From the NCBI GenBank assembly GCA_900550205.1, contig URRJ01000116.1, positions 1 through 5,544 on the forward strand: a stretch of DNA of 5,544 nt, read 5' to 3'. This DNA comes from an uncultured Collinsella sp. (GTDB lineage: Bacteria; Actinomycetota; Coriobacteriia; Coriobacteriales; Coriobacteriaceae). Within the stretch, counting starts at the first letter, position 1. Each line of letters starts with the position of its first letter. Below, piece by piece: positions 1-5,455 of this stretch. The notes under the pieces are model-generated. The model worked only from the letters and a program-made list of their open reading frames with translations. It ran no database searches and had not been told where the DNA came from. The position numbers and the translations under genes are program-made.

Positions 1-122
1 AAATCTTTCCGCAGGACGGCAGGACCCCCGCCGCACGAAGTGCGCAGTGGGGGTCCTGCCATGTCCGAGGACGATTTGGGGGCAAAGCCCCTGGCCTCCC
101 CGGCGAGTATACGGGACGGCGA
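1..122. other. Gene-free region downstream of thrB
   Basis: No protein gene can be supported here. The stretch holds the GC-rich hairpin at 14-66 and a smaller one, GGGGC-AAA-GCCCC, at 79-91, both downstream of the thrB stop when read on the minus strand. Neither is followed by a clear T run on either strand inside the window, so thrB termination cannot be placed with certainty. A short plus-strand reading frame that starts here and runs into thrB has no ribosome-binding site and overlaps thrB antisense, so it is not called. Confidence 0.6.
14..66. repeat. GC-rich inverted repeat / hairpin beyond thrB
   Basis: Two perfect 12-base arms, GGCAGGACCCCC at 18-29 and its complement at 49-60, enclose an inner 5-bp stem CGCAC-GAA-GTGCG at 32-44. 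Outside, GGAC (14-17) can pair with GTCC (63-66) across a two-base bulge. It lies about 57 bases past the thrB stop, so it could end thrB transcripts or protect their 3' ends. The bases after it on the minus strand (TGCGGAAAGA) are not T-rich, which argues against a standard intrinsic terminator. A palindromic intergenic repeat is the alternative. Confidence 0.6.
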
Positions 123-1004
123 CTACAGGTATTCGATCTGGGCGCCCTCGGTGTCGCACGTCAGAATATGCGTGTCACACTTGGGGAACTGCTCACGCAG
201 CTTGACCTGCAGGAACTTTGCCACGATGGTGTCGTCGGTTACAGCCATGAGGGTCGAGCCCGAACCGCTGATCCAGATGGTCTTAGCGCCTCCGTTAAGG
301 CAGGTGTCGCGCACGGCGTTGTAGTCGGGGATGAGGCGGCGGCGATAGGGCTCCTGGATGCGGTCGTCGTTGGCGGCAGTAATCAGGTCAAGGTCGCCGG
401 TTTCCAGGCCGCGCGTCATGCCGGCGATGCGGCCCATTTGCCATACGGCGGTGGAGAGTGGAATCTCCTGCGGCACAACCTTGCGCGCTTCGCTCGTATG
501 CACCTCGTAGGGCGGAATCACGGTAATAAAACGCAAGCGATCGCTCACCTCGTAGCGCAGGCACTGGGGGAGCGAATCGGTCGGCGTAAAGGAGCAGACG
601 GCGCCGCCCAGGATAGCAGGGGCGACGTTATCGGGATGGCCCTCGACCTCGGTGGCAATGCGGACGAGCTCAGCGCGGTCGACGGTGTGGCCTGTCAGTG
701 CGGCGGCGGCCATAATGCCGGCGACGACGCAGGTGGAGCTGGAACCCAGGCCACGGGCGACGGGCACGTCGGTCTGAATGTCGATAGCAACGGGAAAAGC
801 CGGCTCGCCCCACGCGGCCAGAGCATCGACAAAGCTCACATAGACCAGGTTATTCTCGTTTTGGAACTCCTCGGGGCAACCCGTGATGGTGAGCTTGTCG
901 GTGCGCTCGAAGGTAAAGTGCGAGTAGAGGCTGACGGCCATGCCGAGGGTGTCGTAGCCGATGCCCAAGTTGGCGCTTGTTGCTGGGACGGTGATCTTGA
1001 TCAT
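123..1004 (-). CDS. thrB: Homoserine kinase
   Basis: Phosphorylates L-homoserine with ATP to O-phospho-L-homoserine, the substrate of the neighbouring threonine synthase, in the cytoplasm. The 293-residue protein is close to the usual homoserine kinase length and has the GHMP-kinase layout. The N-terminus is IKITVPATSANLGIGYDTLG (residues 2-21). The glycine-rich ATP loop is PVARGLGSSS at 81-90, followed by the EGHPDN substrate motif at 121-126 with ILGG at 131-134. The third GHMP motif is ISGSGS at 245-250, where most relatives have SGAGP. The C-terminus TEGAQIEYL is typical of the family. The ATG at 1004 has a strong AGGAGG six bases upstream. It follows thrC on the same strand after a 203-bp gap containing a terminator-like hairpin and a long palindrome, so co-transcription may be only partial. 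Family assignment is secure; substrate is supported by the neighbours. Confidence 0.96.
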   Translation of the reverse strand: MIKITVPATSANLGIGYDTLGMAVSLYSHFTFERTDKLTITGCPEEFQNENNLVYVSFVDALAAWGEPAFPVAIDIQTDVPVARGLGSSSTCVVAGIMAAAALTGHTVDRAELVRIATEVEGHPDNVAPAILGGAVCSFTPTDSLPQCLRYEVSDRLRFITVIPPYEVHTSEARKVVPQEIPLSTAVWQMGRIAGMTRGLETGDLDLITAANDDRIQEPYRRRLIPDYNAVRDTCLNGGAKTIWISGSGSTLMAVTDDTIVAKFLQVKLREQFPKCDTHILTCDTEGAQIEYL

Positions 1005-1010
1005 GTGAGT

Positions 1011-1016
1011 CCTCCT
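1011..1016 (-). promoter_or_regulatory. thrB Shine-Dalgarno site
   Basis: On the minus strand this reads AGGAGG, six bases before the thrB ATG, a near-ideal site that fixes the start. Its upstream edge is separated by one base (1017) from the arm of the 112-bp palindrome. Folding of that palindrome in the mRNA would therefore place a stable stem directly against the ribosome-binding site. Confidence 0.85.
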
Positions 1017-1017
1017 G

Positions 1018-1129
1018 GCGTGCCTGGCTGTTTAGTTCGCTGCTCGGGCAGTCCTGCGCAAGACGGAAAGCACATCAAGTGCTTTCCTTTGCGTGCGGAA
1101 CTCGCGACGAACTAAACAGCCAGGCACGC
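1018..1129. repeat. 112-bp nested palindromic element between thrC and thrB
   Basis: Perfect 22-base inverted arms lie at 1018-1039 (beginning GCGTGCCTGG) and 1108-1129 (ending CCAGGCACGC). The centre is a perfect hairpin, GGAAAGCAC (1065-1073), loop ATCAA, GTGCTTTCC (1079-1087). Between the two, CGCAA (1058-1062 region) can pair with TTGCG (1089-1093 region) across small bulges, so most of the element can fold into one long rod. There is no T run after it on either strand, so it is not a classical terminator. It encodes no evident protein and shows no target-site duplication longer than a trivial TG. It could be a small non-autonomous mobile palindrome (MITE- or REP-like), an mRNA processing site, or a thrB translation control structure. 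The symmetry is directly seen; the role is unknown. Confidence 0.85.
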
Positions 1130-1164
1130 TGTGCGCGTTCGTCATCATCCCGGGGGTTATCTGA

Positions 1165-1195
1165 TGAAAGAAAGTGCGCCGGCTTTCGCCGGCGC
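1165..1195 (-). terminator. Intrinsic terminator-like hairpin after thrC
   Basis: Reading the minus strand, GCGCCGGC (1195-1188), a GAAA tetraloop (1187-1184) and GCCGGCGC (1183-1176) form a perfect 8-bp GC stem, followed by ACTTTCTTTC. It begins 12 bases past the thrC stop. The tail is T-rich but broken by C, so termination may be incomplete, allowing some read-through into thrB. On the plus strand the following bases (TTAATAAGG) are less suitable. Confidence 0.7.
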
Positions 1196-1207
1196 TTAAT
1201 AAGGGGT

Positions 1208-2725
1208 TTAGTTGGTAGCCATCTTTTTTGCAGCCTGCTCGACGTAGCTTGCCATCTCATCGACGTCGCAGACGTCTTCGAAGCGGACGGGCTTGGACTC
1301 GAGCTCGGCGAGTTGGATCGGGGCAACCGTGTTGGTTGCCTGCTCGAGCACGCGCATAGCCTCAAAGTCGTCTTCGGGAACGTCGAGCCCCAGGGCATCG
1401 CAGCAGGCGCGCGGGAACTTGTAGGGGCTGGCGGTCGAAAGTAGCACGCGGGCCTTGGCGCCCTCGGCGGGAGCGACCTTTTCAAAGACGTGATAGCCGC
1501 AAGCGGTGTGCGGGTCGATTACGTAGCCGTTCGCATCCCAGCAGCTCTTGATGGCAGCACGGACTTCGTCCTCGCTGGCCCAGCCGCAGCCAAAGACGCT
1601 CTGAATCTTAGCCAGCAGCTCGGCGGGAACCTCGTAGCGGCCGGTCTGGGCAAGCTGCTCCATAAGGCCGGCAACGAGCTCGCAGTCGCCGTCGGACAGG
1701 AAGTAGAGCATGCGCTCTAGGTTGGAGCTGATGAGGATGTCCATCGACGGCGAGATGGTCGTGAAGAACGGGCGGTTGCGGTCGTAAACGCCGGTGGTCA
1801 GGAAGTCGGCGAGCACGTTGTTCTTGTCGCTCGCGACGATGAGCTTGGCGACGGGCAGACCCATGCGCTTGGCGTAGTAGCCGGCCAGGATATCGCCAAA
1901 GTTGCCAGTCGGCACGCAGAACTCAACGGCGTCGCCGGCCTCGATGGCGCCGGCGCGCAGCAGCTGCGCATAGGCGGCAAAGTAGTAGACGACCTGCGGT
2001 ACCAGGCGGCCAACGTTGATGGAGTTGGCGCTCGAAAGCACCGTGCCGGCGGCCTCAAGACGCTCGGCCAGCTCCTTATCGGCAAAGATGCGCTTGACGG
2101 CACTCTGGGCGTCGTCGAAGTTGCCGCGGATGCCGCAGACGGCGACGTTATCGCCCTCCTGTGTGGACATCTGCAGGTTCTGGACGCGACTGACCTTGCC
2201 TTCGGGATAAAAGACGGTGATGCCCGTGCCCGGAGCGTCGGCAAAACCGGCGAGTGCGGCCTTGCCGGTGTCGCCCGACGTGGCGGTGACGATCATGATG
2301 CGCTCGGCGCTGCCGTCCTTGGCGGAAGTGCGGGCCATCAAGCGGGGGAGCATCTGCAGAGCGACGTCCTTAAAGGCACTCGTGGGGCCGCCAAAGAGCT
2401 CCATCACATAGGTCTGAGGGGCGTCAGCGCCCGGCGCAGCGTCGAGGTTGACGAGCGGCGTAACCTCTTCACTCGCGAACGTGCCGCGGTATGCCTCGTC
2501 GACACACGCCGAAATTTCTTCGGCCGTGTAATCATTCAGTAACATTCCCAACACATCTTGAGCGATTTCAAAGTACGATTTATCTGCAAGCGAGCTGATA
2601 TCGACCTGCTGGGTGCCGAGCTCGTCCGAGACAAACAGACCCCCGTCGGGAGCGATGCCGGTGCGGATTGCCACCTTACTTGAGCACGATAAAGTGCGTC
2701 CTCGTGTACTATGATAAGTTCCCAT
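1208..2725 (-). CDS. thrC: Threonine synthase
   Basis: PLP enzyme converting O-phospho-L-homoserine and water to L-threonine and phosphate, the last step of the pathway. The protein has 505 residues, the length of the long class (E. coli and yeast type) with an N-terminal domain, seen here as STRG (6-9) and GIAPDGGLFV (23-32). The PLP-lysine motif is GPTSAFKD at 113-120, giving Lys119. TSGDTG (149-154), SSANSINVGRLVPQ (231-244) and the glycine-rich PTGNFGDILAGYYAKRMGLP (272-291) follow in the expected order. STASPYKFP at 430-438 is also characteristic. The start at 2725 is chosen because GAGGAG lies nine bases upstream and the family-typical sequence begins at once. An in-frame ATG at 2770 has no ribosome-binding site. 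It is transcribed away from the aspartokinase gene and precedes thrB. The stop is TAA. Confidence 0.96.
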   Translation of the reverse strand: MGTYHSTRGRTLSCSSKVAIRTGIAPDGGLFVSDELGTQQVDISSLADKSYFEIAQDVLGMLLNDYTAEEISACVDEAYRGTFASEEVTPLVNLDAAPGADAPQTYVMELFGGPTSAFKDVALQMLPRLMARTSAKDGSAERIMIVTATSGDTGKAALAGFADAPGTGITVFYPEGKVSRVQNLQMSTQEGDNVAVCGIRGNFDDAQSAVKRIFADKELAERLEAAGTVLSSANSINVGRLVPQVVYYFAAYAQLLRAGAIEAGDAVEFCVPTGNFGDILAGYYAKRMGLPVAKLIVASDKNNVLADFLTTGVYDRNRPFFTTISPSMDILISSNLERMLYFLSDGDCELVAGLMEQLAQTGRYEVPAELLAKIQSVFGCGWASEDEVRAAIKSCWDANGYVIDPHTACGYHVFEKVAPAEGAKARVLLSTASPYKFPRACCDALGLDVPEDDFEAMRVLEQATNTVAPIQLAELESKPVRFEDVCDVDEMASYVEQAAKKMATN

Positions 2726-2734
2726 ATAACACTG

Positions 2735-2740
2735 CTCCTC
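2735..2740 (-). promoter_or_regulatory. thrC Shine-Dalgarno site
   Basis: On the minus strand this reads GAGGAG and lies nine bases before the ATG at 2725. It decides between that start and the in-frame ATG at 2770, which has only CTCTGATACC in front of it. Confidence 0.8.
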
Positions 2741-2761
2741 GGATGCCTTGGTCCCAATCGG

Positions 2762-2777
2762 TGAAACCATGGTATCA
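2762..2777. promoter_or_regulatory. Candidate operator: 16-bp near-palindrome
   Basis: TGAAACCATGGTATCA has seven of eight symmetric base pairs matching around the centre 2769/2770. It sits between the divergent genes, 36 bases from the thrC start and 52 from the aspartokinase start. It overlaps the -35/spacer of the tentative aspartokinase promoter and lies just downstream of the tentative thrC -10. That position suits a repressor dimer acting on both, but no known regulator's site is recognised and chance symmetry of this size cannot be excluded. Confidence 0.35.
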
Positions 2778-2810
2778 GAGCGCGCAAAATAGGTTCGCAG
2801 AGGCTTTTTA

Positions 2811-2816
2811 GAAAGG
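2811..2816 (+). promoter_or_regulatory. Weak, distant ribosome-binding site of aspartokinase gene
   Basis: GAAAGG is the only purine-rich match upstream of the ATG at 2830, and 13 bases separate them, longer than usual. The intervening AACCTCCAGCCC is pyrimidine-rich. The start is nevertheless well supported because the protein opens directly with the conserved aspartokinase N-terminus. Translation initiation may be inefficient or helped by something else. Confidence 0.45.
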
Positions 2817-2829
2817 TAACCTCCAGCCC

Positions 2830-4218
2830 ATGATTAAGATTGCCAAGTTTGGCGGCTCGTCGGTCGCCGACGCCGAACACTTTAAGAAGATCAAGGCCAT
2901 TGTCGATGCCGACCCGGCCCGCCGTTTTGTGGTGGTTTCTGCCTGCGGTCGCCGCTTTAAGGGCGACACCAAGGTGACCGACCTGCTCTACCTGGTTAAC
3001 GCGCACGTTAAGTATCACGTGTCGTGCGAGGAGCTGCTCGAGGACATCGGCCAGCGCTACTTTGATATTGCTGACGAGCTGGAGCTCACCTATCCCATCC
3101 GCGAGGAGTTCGCGGCCTTTGCCGAGCGCGCCCGCTCGGGCGGCTACTCTACCGAGGAGCTCGTGAGCCGTGGCGAGTACTTCACCGCTCGCCTGATGGC
3201 CGAGTACCTGGGTCTACCGTTCCTGGACGCTGCGACGGTTGTGGCGTTCCATCACGACGGTACGCTCAGCATGAATCGCACCTCCGAGCTGGTGCAGGAG
3301 TATGGCCAGCAGGGCGGCTTTGTAATGCCCGGTTTCTACGGCGCGACGCGTGAGGGTCAGATCAAGCTGCTCGATCGTGGCGGCGGCGATATTTCCGGCT
3401 CGATTCTGGCCAAGTGCCTGGGCGCCGATCTGTACGAGAACTGGACCGACGTCTCGGGCTTCTACTCTGCTGATCCGCGTATTGTTCCCGAGGCTCAGCC
3501 CATTGCGCGCGTTACCTACGAGGAGCTGCGCGAGCTTTCGTACATGGGCGCGAGCGTCCTGCACGAGGAGGCTGTGTTCCCCGTGCGCGAGGCAGGCATT
3601 CCGCTGGTCATCAAGAACACCAATGCGCCGCAGGACCCCGGCACCATCATTAGCGAGACGGCTGACGAGGGCGAGGCAGAGCCCATCATTACCGGCGTGA
3701 CCGGCAAGCGCGGTTTTGTCGCCATCAACGTCGCCCGCGACCGCACCAAGCCCCGTGTTGGCTTTATGCGCCGTGCGCTTTCGGTGTTCGAGCGCTATGA
3801 CGTTTCCGTCGAGCACATGCCCACCGGTGTCGACCGGTTTGGCGCCGTGGTGCAGGAGCAGGACGTTCACGATTCGCTGTACTCGCTTGTGGGCGACATT
3901 CAGCAGGAGGTCGAACCGCTCGAGATCGAGGTTGTCGAGGGCCTGGCGCTTATCGCGACCGTCGGTCGTAACCTGCGCGGTCGTGCAGGTATCTCGGGTC
4001 ATCTGTTTGGCATGCTTGGCCAGGCTGGCGTGAGCGTGCGTATGATTTCGCAGAGCTGCGACGAGATCAATATCATTATCGGTGTCGAGGAGAAAGACTT
4101 CGACCTGGCGATTCAGACCATTTACCGTGCCTTCTCCGATGAGAACGGCATTGTGAAGGTCTCTGACCTAGAGGCTCCCGCGCCGGCCGATCCCGCCCTG
4201 GCTGCGCTCCATAAGTAG
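2830..4218 (+). CDS. lysC: Aspartokinase (monofunctional, two ACT domains)
   Basis: Phosphorylates L-aspartate with ATP to 4-phospho-L-aspartate, the committed step towards threonine, lysine and methionine. The 462-residue protein has an amino-acid-kinase domain up to about residue 275: IAKFGGSSVA (4-13), VVVSACG (34-40), SRGEYFTA (113-120), PGFYGA (167-172), LDRGGGDISGS (181-191), ENWTDVSGFYSADPR (203-217), ELSYMGASVLHEEAV (235-249) and NTNAPQDPGTII (263-274). Two regulatory ACT domains follow, roughly 290-365 and 370-440. Length and the VVSACGRRFKGDTKVTDLL region resemble the B. subtilis YclM/ThrD and E. coli LysC type rather than the shorter alpha/beta type. It is not fused to homoserine dehydrogenase. 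Most relatives have Ser where the second-last G of RGGGD stands. The ACT pair implies feedback by an end-product amino acid; which one cannot be read, though the thrC-thrB neighbours favour threonine, alone or with lysine. The symbol could equally be thrD or ask. Confidence 0.95.
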   Translation: MIKIAKFGGSSVADAEHFKKIKAIVDADPARRFVVVSACGRRFKGDTKVTDLLYLVNAHVKYHVSCEELLEDIGQRYFDIADELELTYPIREEFAAFAERARSGGYSTEELVSRGEYFTARLMAEYLGLPFLDAATVVAFHHDGTLSMNRTSELVQEYGQQGGFVMPGFYGATREGQIKLLDRGGGDISGSILAKCLGADLYENWTDVSGFYSADPRIVPEAQPIARVTYEELRELSYMGASVLHEEAVFPVREAGIPLVIKNTNAPQDPGTIISETADEGEAEPIITGVTGKRGFVAINVARDRTKPRVGFMRRALSVFERYDVSVEHMPTGVDRFGAVVQEQDVHDSLYSLVGDIQQEVEPLEIEVVEGLALIATVGRNLRGRAGISGHLFGMLGQAGVSVRMISQSCDEINIIIGVEEKDFDLAIQTIYRAFSDENGIVKVSDLEAPAPADPALAALHK

Positions 4219-4232
4219 CTGCTATCTCGGTG

Positions 4233-4258
4233 GATTTTTGGGATAAGTGCCAAAAATC
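4233..4258. repeat. A/T-rich hairpin after the aspartokinase gene
   Basis: GATTTTTGG (4233-4241) and CCAAAAATC (4250-4258) are perfect 9-base inverted arms around GATAAGTG. It lies 14 bases past the stop and 34 bases before the GC-rich terminator. The T run is inside the stem, not after it, so it is not itself a terminator. It may be an mRNA 3'-end structure, a protein-binding palindrome, or part of a two-hairpin control element ahead of asd. Confidence 0.6.
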
Positions 4259-4292
4259 AACTGCGGGGCGTTTCATTTCGGTTTCGTTTCGG

Positions 4293-4326
4293 CGGGGCGG
4301 GTTTCGTGCCCGCCCCGTTCTTGTAT
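4293..4326 (+). terminator. Intrinsic terminator between aspartokinase gene and asd
   Basis: CGGGGCGGG (4293-4301), loop TTTCGTG and CCCGCCCCG (4309-4317) form a perfect 9-bp GC stem followed by TTCTTGTAT. On the minus strand the following bases are A-rich rather than T-rich, so it works in the plus direction. It should stop most transcripts from the aspartokinase gene before asd. Confidence 0.85.
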
Positions 4327-4392
4327 ACACTGGCAACAATTATCGGCCTGCTCGGCGTGCGGGCAAAAGCCACAACCTTTAAAGGGGGAAGC
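4318..4392 (+). promoter_or_regulatory. Probable asd promoter region and leader
   Basis: Because a strong terminator precedes it, asd probably starts its own transcript in these 75 bases. Only weak matches to a housekeeping promoter are visible. TATACA at 4324-4329 is a possible -10 but its -35 would fall inside the terminator hairpin. TTCTTG (4318-4323) with TATCGG (4341-4346) at 17-base spacing is another. The region is richer in A and T than the genes. The exact promoter is not resolved. Confidence 0.3.
4382..4388 (+). promoter_or_regulatory. asd Shine-Dalgarno site
   Basis: AAGGGGG ends four bases before the ATG at 4393. It selects this start over the longer open frame reaching back to 4306, whose first codons lie in the terminator loop. 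Confidence 0.75.
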
Positions 4393-5418
4393 ATGAAACA
4401 GTACACGGTTGCTATTTTGGGCGCGACGGGAGCCGTGGGCACCCAGATGCTCGAGTGCCTCAACGAGCAGGAGTTCCCGGTTGGCAAGCTCAAGCTGCTG
4501 GCAAGTGCACGCTCTGCGGGCAAGACCGTCGAGTTCCGCGGCGAGCAGGTTGTGATTGAGGAGGCTTGCCCCGAGGCCTTTGAGGGCTGCGATATTGTGC
4601 TCGGAGCCGCCGGCGACGATATCGCAAAGGAGCTGCTGCCCGAGGCCGTCAAGTGCGGCGCCGTTGTGGTTGACAACAGCCACGCCTTCCGCATGGATCC
4701 CGAGGTGCCGCTGGTCGTGCCCGAGATCAATGCCGATGACATCAAGTGGCATCACGGCCTGATCGCCAACCCCAACTGCGCGACCATCATCGGCTTGGTT
4801 CCCACGTGGCCGCTGCATCAGCTCGCCGGCGTGAAGCGCATGATCGTTTCGACGTACCAGGCGGCTTCGGGTGCTGGCGCTCCCGGCATGGCCGAGTTCG
4901 AGGCTCAGCTGGCCGCCCTGGGCCGTGGCGAAGAGATTCCCGAGCCGCACGCTTTTGCCGCCCAGTTGGCGAGCAACCTGATTCCGCAGATCGGTGGCGT
5001 CAAGGAGGAGGGCTTTACCTCCGAGGAGATGAAGCTGCAAAACGAGGGCCGCAAGATCATGCACCTGCCCGAGCTGCGCGTGAACTGCACCTGCGTGCGC
5101 GTGCCCGTGCTGCGCTCGCACTCCGAGAGCATTACGCTCGAGTTTGAGCGCGACATCATGGTGGAAGAGGCCCGTGCCGCGCTGGCTGCCGCTCCGGGCG
5201 TGAAGCTCGTTGACGACATGAGCGCCGAGGATGCGCACGATCGCTTCCCCATGCCGATGGATACGTCCGACCAGGATCTGATCTGGGTCGGTCGCGTGCG
5301 TCGCGACATCTCGAACCCCGAGGCTGCGCGCGGCATCACCTTCTGGTGCTGCGGCGATCAAATCCGTAAGGGCGCGGCAACCAACGCCGTCCAGATCGCC
5401 AAGCTGCTCTGCGAGTAG
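4393..5418 (+). CDS. asd: Aspartate-semialdehyde dehydrogenase
   Basis: Reduces 4-phospho-L-aspartate with NADPH to L-aspartate 4-semialdehyde, the branch point to lysine/diaminopimelate and to homoserine. It takes the product of the upstream aspartokinase. The 341-residue protein is of normal length. GATGAVG at 10-16 is the Rossmann dinucleotide loop. DNSHAFRMD (94-102) contains the phosphate-binding Arg100. NPNCATI places the catalytic Cys at 129, QAASGAG puts Gln156 in the active site, and RVPVLRSHSES supplies Arg241 and the catalytic His243. EEMKLQNEGRKI and the C-terminal GAATNAVQIAKLL are also typical. The start at 4393 gives the standard N-terminus MKQYTVAILGATGAVG with a good ribosome-binding site. 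It is separated from the aspartokinase gene by 174 bp with a terminator and is followed by its own terminator. No key residue is missing. Confidence 0.97.
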   Translation: MKQYTVAILGATGAVGTQMLECLNEQEFPVGKLKLLASARSAGKTVEFRGEQVVIEEACPEAFEGCDIVLGAAGDDIAKELLPEAVKCGAVVVDNSHAFRMDPEVPLVVPEINADDIKWHHGLIANPNCATIIGLVPTWPLHQLAGVKRMIVSTYQAASGAGAPGMAEFEAQLAALGRGEEIPEPHAFAAQLASNLIPQIGGVKEEGFTSEEMKLQNEGRKIMHLPELRVNCTCVRVPVLRSHSESITLEFERDIMVEEARAALAAAPGVKLVDDMSAEDAHDRFPMPMDTSDQDLIWVGRVRRDISNPEAARGITFWCCGDQIRKGAATNAVQIAKLLCE

Positions 5419-5428
5419 CGGTGGACCT

Positions 5429-5455
5429 GTCCGGCTGGGGCCGGGCTTAGTTTTC
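5429..5455 (+). terminator. Intrinsic terminator of asd
   Basis: GTCCGGC (5429-5435), loop TGGG and GCCGGGC (5440-5446) form a 7-bp stem, including one G-T wobble, followed by TTAGTTTTC. It starts ten bases past the asd stop. The last four Ts are also the first bases of the palindrome at 5451-5544. Confidence 0.7.

Larger units (their letters stand above)
2726..2829. promoter_or_regulatory. Divergent thrC/aspartokinase control region
   Basis: This 104-bp gap separates two start codons pointing apart, so regulatory signals for both arms should be here or just inside the genes. Weak matches exist. For the aspartokinase gene, GTGAAA (2761-2766) and CAAAAT (2785-2790) are 18 bases apart. For thrC on the minus strand, TTTCTA (2814-2809) and TATTTT (2791-2786) are 17 bases apart. 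A better -10 match, TATGAT at 2710-2715 on the plus strand, lies inside thrC without a convincing -35. No leader peptide rich in threonine codons, T-box motif or terminator is visible. Promoter placement is tentative. Confidence 0.4.

Noticed and set aside
79..91. GGGGC-AAA-GCCCC hairpin as the thrB terminator
   Set aside because: The stem is only 5 bp and on the minus strand is followed by CAAATCG with no T run.
168..1115. 315-codon plus-strand open frame across thrB
   Set aside because: It is antisense to a well-supported homoserine kinase, has no ribosome-binding site, runs through the palindrome and resembles no protein family I recognise. High GC content favours such shadow frames.
1015..1132. 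Target-site duplication flanking the 112-bp palindrome
   Set aside because: Only a two-base TG is shared directly outside the arms, which is expected by chance and is not evidence of transposition.
2726..2770. N-terminal extension of thrC to the ATG at 2770
   Set aside because: No ribosome-binding site precedes that ATG, the extra 15 residues are not family-like, and GAGGAG correctly serves the ATG at 2725.
2726..2829. T-box, amino-acid riboswitch or threonine-rich leader peptide controlling thrC or the aspartokinase gene
   Set aside because: The gap is only 104 bp, has no terminator hairpin, no T-box consensus and no short frame rich in threonine or isoleucine codons with a ribosome-binding site.
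4306..4392. N-terminal extension of asd to 4306
   Set aside because: The extension would begin in the loop of a terminator, and the standard dehydrogenase N-terminus and ribosome-binding site mark 4393.
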